This document shows positions 1 to 5,031 of a stretch of DNA of 5,634 bases, in pieces; within the stretch, counting starts at the first letter, position 1, and every line of letters begins with the position of its first letter. The notes under the pieces are model-generated. The model had not been told where the DNA came from and did no database searches. It was given only the letters and a program-made list of their open reading frames with translations. Location: positions 1 through 5,634 of the forward strand of contig JAEINM010000290.1 in assembly GCA_016342385.1 (NCBI GenBank), given 5' to 3'. Both the position numbers and the translations under genes were made by a program. The DNA comes from Spirochaetaceae bacterium (lineage in GTDB: Bacteria > Spirochaetota > Spirochaetia > DSM-2461).

Positions 1-1
1 A

Positions 2-307
2 GAAGAGTCCCCGACGGCTTTGGAGATACAACTTCTGGAAGATAATGGTCTGAAAACAGAAACTCTCTACCGGGCAGTGGGATGTGAGAAATGCGGAGGC
101 AGCGGTTTTACGGGACGGCTTGTTATTGCCGAATCATTTGTTGCCAGTGAAGAACTGGAAGATCTTATTACAGCCATGGCAGGAACCATGGAAATCCAGC
201 AGTTCCTCAACAGCAAAGGGATGGTGAAGCTCCATAAAGACGGTTTGATAAAAGCAATGCAGGGACTGACCACCATTAAAGAAGTGGAAAAGGCGGTGCT
301 TCTATGA
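2..307 (+). CDS. gspE: GspE, type II secretion assembly ATPase (C-terminal fragment, start outside window)
   Basis: This is the last 101 residues of the cytoplasmic hexameric ATPase that powers pseudopilus assembly. The frame is open to the left edge, so the Walker A and B motifs lie upstream and cannot be seen. The visible diagnostic is the segment GCEKCGGSGFTGR (codons from about 80 to 118), with cysteines at bases 83-85 and 92-94. It matches the second CxxC pair of the GspE tetracysteine zinc-binding motif, followed by the G-(F/Y)-x-GR-x-x-x-x-E signature. After it comes a typical helical C-terminal domain, including a segment like the usual G-(M/L)-x-x-L-x-x-D-G-(L/W)-x-K-x-x-x-G-x-T-T-x-x-E-(V/I) stretch. 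PilB and other type IV pilus ATPases share this tail, but the following gene set (GG-type pseudopilins, GspG calcium loop) favours GspE. The stop overlaps the gspF start by 4 bases (ATGA). Confidence 0.9.
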   Translation, partial: EESPTALEIQLLEDNGLKTETLYRAVGCEKCGGSGFTGRLVIAESFVASEELEDLITAMAGTMEIQQFLNSKGMVKLHKDGLIKAMQGLTTIKEVEKAVLL

Positions 308-1476
308 TCCGCTATAAATGCCGGGTCTCCGATTCTACGGGGAAAATAAGCGAAAGCCTTTACAATGCACCCTCTCAGCAGGCTCTGATCAAGCAGATTA
401 ATGATGAATCTCTCTACCTCATCTCATTCCGGATCGATCAGGGGAAGAAGAAGAAACGCTTTTCTAAAAAAGTGATTCTCGATTTTACCGATACAATGGC
501 ACTCATGCTCGAAGCGGGCATAACAATCCGCGACGCCCTGAAGGTATCATCTGCCACATTCAAGGATAATAAAACAGGCGAACTCATAGCCACTCTCTCC
601 GATTCTCTGAATAAAGGGCGGTCTTTTCCCGAAGCAATAGAAGAACTGCATTCTGATTTTCCGCCCCTCTACAGAGGTATGGTAAAGATCGGAGATAATA
701 CGGGGTCTATGGATGAGGTTTTCGGCAAACTCTCCAAATATCTGAATGATGAAAAAATCATGAGGGAAAAGATCCAGGGAGCGCTCATGTATCCCATCCT
801 CGTTTTATCGGTTTTATTTCTGGGATTAACCGGTGTTTTCTTCTATGTCTTTCCCAAAATCAGGAAAACTTTTGCCATTGATACTCTGGATGTTGTTTTT
901 CAGAGATTTCAGGTTCTCATGTTCTCTGTATTTATCCCTCTGGTTCTCATAATATTGTTTATTCTCTTCATTGTTCTCTTTTCAGGAAATTCGGGGAAAG
1001 TCAAAACCTTTGCCGATGGGGTGCTGCTCAAGTCTCCTCTCATCGGCAGAATAAATCTTCTGCGTTCATCATTAAATATCATGTTTTCCCTGGAAGTACT
1101 CACATCAAGCGGATATCCCCTGGAGACAGCTTTAAATGAGAGCTCTTCTGTCCTCTCCAATAAGCTTCTGAAAGAAGCTCTCTTGAGAATACGCAAAGCC
1201 ATCATCAGCGGAGAAAAACTCTCATCGGCTTTTGAAAGAGAAACGCTCTTTCCCCTTCGTATGTCTCTATGGATAGCCATTGGCGAAGCTTCGGGCAATG
1301 TGGGACGGGTATTTTCCCAGCTCCGTGTCTATTTTCAGGGAGAACTGGACAAGATGACTTCGCGCATTATGCTTCTGGTCGAACCGGTTCTCATCGTATT
1401 GGTCGGTGTTTTTATGATTCTCTTTGTCGTTCTTTTCGTCGTGCCCCTCTTCGGGATATTTGGAGCCATTTTATGA
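304..1476 (+). CDS. gspF: GspF, type II secretion inner-membrane platform protein
   Basis: A 390-residue polytopic inner-membrane protein, close to the usual length of about 400 for GspF/PilC. It is the central platform on which GspE acts to extract pseudopilin subunits. Two tandem T2SSF domains are visible, roughly residues 55-180 and 255-380. Each carries the repeated motif IG-(D/E)-x-(T/S)-G (129-134 and 326-331) followed by a helix. The first membrane segment (about 161-184) begins with the family MYP and ends VFPK. A second spans about 203-227, and a third (about 360-388) begins EPVLI and contains VVPLF, as in family members. The region 47-56 is lysine/arginine rich, as expected for a cytoplasmic face. 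The ATG overlaps the gspE stop (ATGA), and the 3' end overlaps the next gene in the same way, so translation is probably coupled on both sides. Spacing from the weak upstream AAGG is about 10 bases. Type IV pilus PilC is the alternative, made unlikely by context. Confidence 0.95.
   Translation: MIRYKCRVSDSTGKISESLYNAPSQQALIKQINDESLYLISFRIDQGKKKKRFSKKVILDFTDTMALMLEAGITIRDALKVSSATFKDNKTGELIATLSDSLNKGRSFPEAIEELHSDFPPLYRGMVKIGDNTGSMDEVFGKLSKYLNDEKIMREKIQGALMYPILVLSVLFLGLTGVFFYVFPKIRKTFAIDTLDVVFQRFQVLMFSVFIPLVLIILFILFIVLFSGNSGKVKTFADGVLLKSPLIGRINLLRSSLNIMFSLEVLTSSGYPLETALNESSSVLSNKLLKEALLRIRKAIISGEKLSSAFERETLFPLRMSLWIAIGEASGNVGRVFSQLRVYFQGELDKMTSRIMLLVEPVLIVLVGVFMILFVVLFVVPLFGIFGAIL
1462..1465 (+). 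promoter_or_regulatory. Ribosome binding site fixing the GspL-like start at 1473
   Basis: GGAG lies 7 bases upstream of the ATG at 1473, inside the 3' end of gspF. The same frame is open much further upstream, to an ATG at 1269, but that extension lies entirely inside gspF and reads as low-complexity, Arg/Gly/Ser-rich shadow sequence. The GGAG plus the ATGA overlap with the gspF stop identify 1473 as the real start. Confidence 0.7.
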
Positions 1477-2390
1477 TTCTCACAGCCAATATCTGCTCCT
1501 GCAAAGTCTTGGATGTTCCACCCGTACGTGAAGGAGAACTGGAGAGTCTGATCCGCTACAGGCTGACCTCTTTTTATCCTGGAGACGTGGAAGATCTGAA
1601 AATTGATTTTATCAGGGTGAAAGAGAGAGTCATTGTTTTTTATCTGTCTCAAAATGTCTATCAGAAACTGGTAACTGATAATCCCCGAGAGAAATTCTAC
1701 ACGGTTTATCATTTAACCGCTCAGAGAAAAAATCCTCCTGGGATCTTCTATTTTCCCGTCAATAAGAGGCTGGAAGTGCTCGAATATGACGACCGGGGAT
1801 TAAGAGAATTCTATTCACTGCCCGACTCGGAATCCAACAGGAGTAAACTGGAAAAGAGGGGTGGGGAAGCTCTCAACAGGGAAGATTTATCTCCGCCTAA
1901 AGGGAACTCCCTATTCTCGGGAAGGAAGAAAAGTAATTATACGGCTCAGATACTGGGCCTGATTGTTCTCATTGTTTTTTTACCCCAGTTGTTTTATTAC
2001 CGCCAGATCCGGTCTGAAGAAAAGTACCTTGAGGATATGGAAAAGAAAACAGAGAAGCTGATGATCAATAATTCCCTTATTTCTACTTCGGAAGAGGAGA
2101 TGAAGGTCCTGGAGGAGAAATACAATAGTTTAGTCAAAGAGAAACCTCTTTCTCTTTATTTATTTTTATCCGACTTATCCACTGCCCTGGGGCCGGATAC
2201 AGAAATTGAATCTCTTGTATTAAAGGACAGAAGTTTTCAGATGAATGGAGTGGGTTTCAACACCCTGGGGAAAATGGAAAATTTTCAGAATGACCGGATG
2301 TTCAGTTCTGTTATTCCCTATCAGGTAAGGACTGTCGAGGGCAGTCGCAGGGAACGGTTTTCTCTCACAGGATTTTACGATTATGAATAG
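1473..2390 (+). CDS. GspL-like (PilN-type) single-pass inner-membrane protein with a reduced cytoplasmic domain
   Basis: A 305-residue protein placed where GspL is expected. GspL binds the GspE N-terminus in the cytoplasm and GspM in the periplasm. Residues about 20-67 (from GELESLIRYRL to VYQKLV) resemble the first subdomain of GspL/PilM actin-like domains, the part with 'L-x-x-x-L-x-(W/Y)-x-L-E' followed by a short beta pair and a 'V-x-x-x-x-x-x-L' helix. A hydrophilic linker (about 110-155) follows, then one membrane segment (about 156-176) with RKK just before it, a charged coiled coil (about 179-232), and a PilN-like ferredoxin-fold domain (about 235-305) with LSDLSTALG and LVLKDRSFQMNGVGF. 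Family GspL proteins are usually about 380-400 residues with two actin-like subdomains, so the cytoplasmic half is shortened. The order after gspF and before a GspM-like gene supports the role. I recognise the architecture rather than a close homologue, so no symbol is given. A stand-alone PilN is the alternative. Confidence 0.75.
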   Translation: MILTANICSCKVLDVPPVREGELESLIRYRLTSFYPGDVEDLKIDFIRVKERVIVFYLSQNVYQKLVTDNPREKFYTVYHLTAQRKNPPGIFYFPVNKRLEVLEYDDRGLREFYSLPDSESNRSKLEKRGGEALNREDLSPPKGNSLFSGRKKSNYTAQILGLIVLIVFLPQLFYYRQIRSEEKYLEDMEKKTEKLMINNSLISTSEEEMKVLEEKYNSLVKEKPLSLYLFLSDLSTALGPDTEIESLVLKDRSFQMNGVGFNTLGKMENFQNDRMFSSVIPYQVRTVEGSRRERFSLTGFYDYE

Positions 2391-2883
2391 AGACAGAAAA
2401 ATCCTTTTAATCATCCTGTTTTTTACAGTGATAAGTTCCCTTTCATTTCTCAATATTTTTATCCTGAAAGAGAGGAGATCCCATACCCTGAACCGCCTGA
2501 CTGTCGTAGAGAAAAACTACGAGAAACTGGGTGGTACTATCCGGAGAGTACCGGAAGATGAAATCAGGTTCTTAAAAGAGCAGATTGAAGTGGAGAAGGG
2601 CAGATTCTTCTCTGAAGAGGAGATGGATCCCTACAAATTCGGACTGGAGATTAAGGGACTCCTGGAAAACCGTTCTATGACAATTATCAGTTACAAGACC
2701 ATAGAACTGGAAGATATCTATCTCATAGAATTTACGGTCACTGGTTCTTCAACAGGTTTTTTCCGCTTTTTAAAGACCCTCTACGATCGTCAGTTGTATT
2801 ATCACTTCCCCTATTTTTCCATCAAAAATGAAAAATATGGAATCAGCTCGACTTTCAGAATAGGATATAGCCTCTATGAGTAG
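2383..2883 (+). CDS. GspM/PilO-like inner-membrane protein
   Basis: A 166-residue bitopic protein. It has a short charged N-terminus (MNRDRK), one membrane helix (about 7-28), a charged coiled-coil segment (about 30-80), and a small periplasmic domain (about 84-166). That domain has the beta-alpha-beta-beta layout of GspM/PilO ferredoxin-like folds: YLIEFTVTGSSTGFFRFLKTL resembles the PilO/GspM core strand plus the 'F-x-x-L-x-x-F-L-x-x-L' helix. GspM pairs with GspL through this fold and stabilises it in the platform, which fits its position directly after the GspL-like gene. Length is close to that of GspM (about 160-170). The start codon is inside the previous gene (8-base overlap), with AGGA at 2369-2372, 10 bases upstream. 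The assignment rests on architecture and order, since sequence conservation in this family is very low. Confidence 0.7.
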   Translation: MNRDRKILLIILFFTVISSLSFLNIFILKERRSHTLNRLTVVEKNYEKLGGTIRRVPEDEIRFLKEQIEVEKGRFFSEEEMDPYKFGLEIKGLLENRSMTIISYKTIELEDIYLIEFTVTGSSTGFFRFLKTLYDRQLYYHFPYFSIKNEKYGISSTFRIGYSLYE

Positions 2884-3316
2884 AATAGCGAGAAACATTC
2901 TTTTGGTTATAGCACTTTTGGCACTTTTGGTCTCACTGTATCTGCAGGAAAAACCCGTAGCACCCTCTTTGAGTGTGACTCCTGAAACTCAGACTGAAAC
3001 CGTGGTCTTTGCGGAGAAGAGGAGGAGTGCTCAATTGGCCCCCACCAGTCTTGCGGGACATTTCCCCGATGAATACATAAGAACTGAAACTGTAGAAGCA
3101 GCCGAAGCCCCTCCGGTAGAGGTGGTCGAAAAGGGGCCGATTACAAACTCCCCGTGGAAATTCATATCCACCATTACCCGTTCGGGTATCAAAGAGTACT
3201 ATTTTAAAAACAGCCGATCGGGGAAAATCCTCACCATCGGGGAAAACAACATAACTATAGAAAATAATTTTTTTATCTTCACCATAGGTGAAGATCTCTA
3301 TAAGGTAGGCAAATGA
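2876..3316 (+). CDS. GspC/PilP-like inner-membrane protein, HR domain only
   Basis: A 146-residue protein with a short cytoplasmic N-terminus, one membrane helix (about 7-23) and a long proline-, glutamate- and threonine-rich linker (about 24-92). It ends in a compact all-beta domain (about 93-143), SPWKFISTITRSG...YYFKNSRSGKILTIGENN...FIFTIGEDLYKV. This is the layout of the GspC 'homology region' (HR) and of PilP, which reach across the periplasm to the N0 domain of the secretin. There is no C-terminal PDZ or coiled-coil domain, and full GspC proteins are usually about 270-300 residues. Its place after the L- and M-like genes mirrors the pilN-pilO-pilP order more than the classical gspC-first order. 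The start overlaps the preceding stop by 8 bases, with AGGA at 2862-2865, 10 bases upstream. The function is inferred. An unrelated bitopic accessory protein cannot be excluded. Confidence 0.6.
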   Translation: MSRIARNILLVIALLALLVSLYLQEKPVAPSLSVTPETQTETVVFAEKRRSAQLAPTSLAGHFPDEYIRTETVEAAEAPPVEVVEKGPITNSPWKFISTITRSGIKEYYFKNSRSGKILTIGENNITIENNFFIFTIGEDLYKVGK

Positions 3317-4011
3317 AAAAGATTTTACTATTAATCACACTGACAGCACTGTTGTTCATCTCCTGTAAATCTGAACCCGAAGGATATTTCGAATCATCCA
3401 GTCTGCCCGGTATGATTTACGATGCCGATAACCGTCCCTGTGACAAGGTTATTCTCACCATCTGGTTACTCGATGAAGTAACCGGGGGATATGAAGAGAT
3501 GAACGAGGCCCATAGCGATATCAACGGCCGATTTACCTTCCCCGAATTATCTCGCGGGTCCTACAGAGTCATCGCCGAAAAGGAAGGCTATGAAGCGGTA
3601 TCGACCGAGTTTTATTATTCCTCCCGTCTGGAAGTCCTGTACCTGAAAATATTCTCCCAGAAACAGATACTCAATCTGGCCACAGATGCCATGAATGACA
3701 GGCGTTTCGGGAAAGTGCAGGATTTGCTGCAGCGTTCCGAAGCGGTCAATATTGATGATCCCTATTCCCTCTATCTCAAATCCATCTATTTGTATGAAAA
3801 AAAAGAGTTTGAAAGTGCTCTTATTCCCCTAATGAGAATTGAGGACATGGGATACCGTTTCGCCTATGTTCATCTTCTAATGGCCGATATTTATGAGTAT
3901 GAACTGGATGATAGGGACAATGCTCTTATTCAATTAAATAAATACCTCAATCTTATAGATAATTCAGAAGTGAACCTTCGAAAAAAGGAGTTGGAAAATA
4001 ATGAAATTTAA
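3313..4011 (+). CDS. Lipoprotein with carboxypeptidase-regulatory-like domain and TPR-like helices
   Basis: A 232-residue predicted lipoprotein. The N-terminus MKK plus a hydrophobic stretch ends in LLFISC, so Cys18 would be the lipidated residue. F at -3 and S at -1 form a permissive lipobox of the kind common in spirochaetes. Residues about 31-112 look like a carboxypeptidase-regulatory (transthyretin-like) beta domain, with GMIYDADNRPCDKV, a central SDINGRFTFPELSRGSYRV (the D-x-N/D-G-x-F-x-F-x-x-L-x-x-G-x-Y pattern) and a following KEGYE. Residues about 115-217 are helical with TPR character: A-x-x-A-x-x-D/N-R-R-F-x-x-x-x-x-L, then YLKSIYLYEKKEFESALIPL, then ADIYEYELDDRDNALIQLNKYL. No known T2SS core subunit has this pair of domains. 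TPR lipoproteins (PilF/PilW, Tgl) are the pilotins of type IV pilus secretins, so a secretin-piloting or outer-membrane anchoring role is a reasonable guess only. The ATG overlaps the previous stop (ATGA), with AAGG 7 bases upstream. Confidence 0.85.
   Translation: MKKILLLITLTALLFISCKSEPEGYFESSSLPGMIYDADNRPCDKVILTIWLLDEVTGGYEEMNEAHSDINGRFTFPELSRGSYRVIAEKEGYEAVSTEFYYSSRLEVLYLKIFSQKQILNLATDAMNDRRFGKVQDLLQRSEAVNIDDPYSLYLKSIYLYEKKEFESALIPLMRIEDMGYRFAYVHLLMADIYEYELDDRDNALIQLNKYLNLIDNSEVNLRKKELENNEI
3986..3990 (+). promoter_or_regulatory. Ribosome binding site of gspG
   Basis: AGGAG lies 10 bases before the ATG at 4001, within the last codons of the lipoprotein gene. It is one of the better Shine-Dalgarno matches in the operon, which suits the need for the major pseudopilin to be made in excess. 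Confidence 0.6.
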
Positions 4012-4432
4012 ATATGATCCCCAGGCGGGATGGACTTTTATCGAAACCATTATTGTTATCGGTATTGTTCTGATACTGACAAGTTCAGTAGGGTTCATGG
4101 CCTTTCGCTATATTGATAAGGCCAAATCTGTTACGGCCAAAAATGAAATCGAGAATTTTTCCCTCGCTCTCAGCACCTATTTTCTAGACTGTCAGAATTT
4201 TCCTCAAGCTGATCAGGGACTTAACGCTCTCTGGGAAAAACCCTCAACCGGGGCAGAGGGGTGGGACGGACCCTATTTAACGAAAAAACCGGGAACCGAT
4301 CCATGGGGAAACGAGTACGAGTACATGGTGCCGGGACCCAATGGACTTCCCTTCGGGATCAGATCATTCGGAGCCGATGCCATGGAGGGAGGAGAGGGCG
4401 ATGACAAAGATCTCAGTTCCTGGGAAGGGTGA
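4001..4432 (+). CDS. gspG: GspG, major pseudopilin
   Basis: A 143-residue prepilin-like protein that would polymerise into the periplasmic pseudopilus. It has a short leader (MKFKYDPQAG) and predicted prepilin peptidase cleavage after Gly10. The mature protein begins WTFIE, with the required Glu at +5 (residue 15) and a hydrophobic helix to about residue 35. The first residue is Trp where Phe or Met is usual. The globular part carries the GspG signatures: FPQADQGLNALWEKP (about 67-81), GPYLTKKPGTDPWGNEYEY (90-108) and the C-terminal loop SFGADAMEGGEGDDKDLSSW (122-141). That loop corresponds to the calcium-binding loop of GspG, with acidic candidates at D126, E132, D134, D135 and D137. Length is typical for the family. 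The start overlaps the lipoprotein stop by 11 bases. Confidence 0.97.
   Translation: MKFKYDPQAGWTFIETIIVIGIVLILTSSVGFMAFRYIDKAKSVTAKNEIENFSLALSTYFLDCQNFPQADQGLNALWEKPSTGAEGWDGPYLTKKPGTDPWGNEYEYMVPGPNGLPFGIRSFGADAMEGGEGDDKDLSSWEG
4390..4394 (+). promoter_or_regulatory. Strong ribosome binding site fixing the start of the GspI-like gene
   Basis: AGGAG sits 6 bases before the ATG at 4401, in the purine-rich run 4384-4398 that also encodes the glycine/glutamate-rich calcium loop of GspG. An in-frame ATG at 4341 exists, but it has no comparable site and would add 20 hydrophilic residues to the prepilin leader, so 4401 is preferred. Confidence 0.75.
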
Positions 4433-4616
4433 TAAGGGATATATACTCATCGACATTCTGGTTGCACTTCTGGTTGCCTCCATCGGTTTTACTTCTCTCT
4501 TCTCAGCCATACGTACGGCTGTCAGGTTTTCTGTAAAACAGGAAACTCAACTAATCGAATCCATTGAAATCAGGAATGTAAAAGATAGTGAATTTGAAAG
4601 TCAGATTATATTCTAA
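4401..4616 (+). CDS. Small GspI-like minor pseudopilin
   Basis: A 71-residue protein with a 13-residue leader (MTKISVPGKGDKG) and a predicted prepilin peptidase site after Gly13. The mature part begins YILIDILVALLVASIG, where the 'I/L-L-V-A-L' run resembles GspI, normally 'GFTLLEVLVALAIFA'. Position +5 is Asp (residue 18) rather than Glu. After the hydrophobic helix (to about residue 37) a hydrophilic helical stretch follows, as in GspI, but the protein stops after about 58 mature residues, whereas GspI usually has about 110-120. Position between gspG and a gspJ-like gene supports GspI, while the shortness leaves GspH or a degenerate pseudopilin possible. It overlaps gspG by 32 bases and the next gene by 29. 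The gspJ-like start lies inside its 3' end, so the short length looks like the natural end rather than a sequencing frameshift, but that is inference. Confidence 0.7.
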   Translation: MTKISVPGKGDKGYILIDILVALLVASIGFTSLFSAIRTAVRFSVKQETQLIESIEIRNVKDSEFESQIIF

Positions 4617-5031
4617 TCAGGATGGTTTTACCTTTCTCGAAGTACTTGTCGCTATAGCCATTATGTCTATTTCTTCTTTTGCTATCTGGAATGGCGTTCA
4701 TGGCGGCCTCAATGTTCTGGAGAAAATTGTCATCAAGTCCAGGATTACAGCTGATCTGGCCCTATTTGAAAAGCTTTTCCGCGATTCCATCAATGATATA
4801 AGCACTCCCTACTGGGAGGATGAATACACTCTGGCAGATTTGTCTCTCTATAATGAGAATGAAATTCTCACTTTTGAATTACACGATATCAAACATCAGT
4901 TTAAATCACTTACTCTGGTGGAGATAGAAGAACAGGAGCATGGAATGCAGGTCCGGCTTAAAACTGAAGGGGATTCCATAATCCTTGTATATGCCCGGTA
5001 CGGATCATTTCATCTAAGTGGTGATTTATGA
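4588..5031 (+). CDS. gspJ: GspJ-like minor pseudopilin (GTG start)
   Basis: A 147-residue prepilin-like protein with a 13-residue leader (MNLKVRLYSNQDG) and cleavage expected after Gly13. The mature end is canonical, FTFLEVLVAIAIMSISS, with Phe+1 and Glu+5 (residue 18). The following stretch (about residues 34-72), with a W/Y-x-G-V motif and then LALFEKLFRDSINDI, resembles the GspJ helix that ends in 'L-x-R-D-(L/I)'. The beta-rich C-terminal half fits a minor pseudopilin head. GspJ is usually around 190-200 residues, so this one is compact. GspJ would join GspI and GspK in the pseudopilus tip complex. The most upstream plausible start is GTG at 4588, with only a weak AGGA at 4572-4575 (12 bases away). 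TTG at 4594 is an alternative start with no better site. Initiation is probably coupled to the preceding gene. GspH is a less likely alternative identity. Confidence 0.75.
   Translation: MNLKVRLYSNQDGFTFLEVLVAIAIMSISSFAIWNGVHGGLNVLEKIVIKSRITADLALFEKLFRDSINDISTPYWEDEYTLADLSLYNENEILTFELHDIKHQFKSLTLVEIEEQEHGMQVRLKTEGDSIILVYARYGSFHLSGDL

Noticed and set aside
909..1298. Open reading frame of 129 codons on the minus strand inside gspF
   Set aside because: It lies wholly within a well-supported gspF, has an Arg/Ser-rich composition and no recognisable domain. It is a shadow of the coding strand.
1269..1472. Possible 68-residue N-terminal extension of the GspL-like protein
   Set aside because: The extension overlaps the conserved gspF C-terminus in another frame and has no domain character. 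The ATG at 1473 has GGAG and an ATGA overlap.
1335..1712. Minus-strand frame of 125 codons across the gspF/GspL-like junction
   Set aside because: Low-complexity Thr/Arg-rich start, opposite two supported genes, with no family resemblance.
2912..2929. Tandem repeat of a 9-base unit (GCACTTTTG, twice)
   Set aside because: It encodes Ala-Leu-Leu twice in the membrane helix of the GspC-like protein. It is explained by hydrophobic codon composition.
3268..3274. Run of seven T as a possible terminator
   Set aside because: No GC-rich inverted repeat precedes it, and it encodes Phe residues inside the HR-like domain of the GspC-like protein.
3797..3804. Run of eight A in the lipoprotein gene as a slippage or phase-variation site
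   Set aside because: The reading frame and TPR pattern continue normally across it, and such a run is common in AAA-rich Lys codons. No alternative-frame product makes sense.
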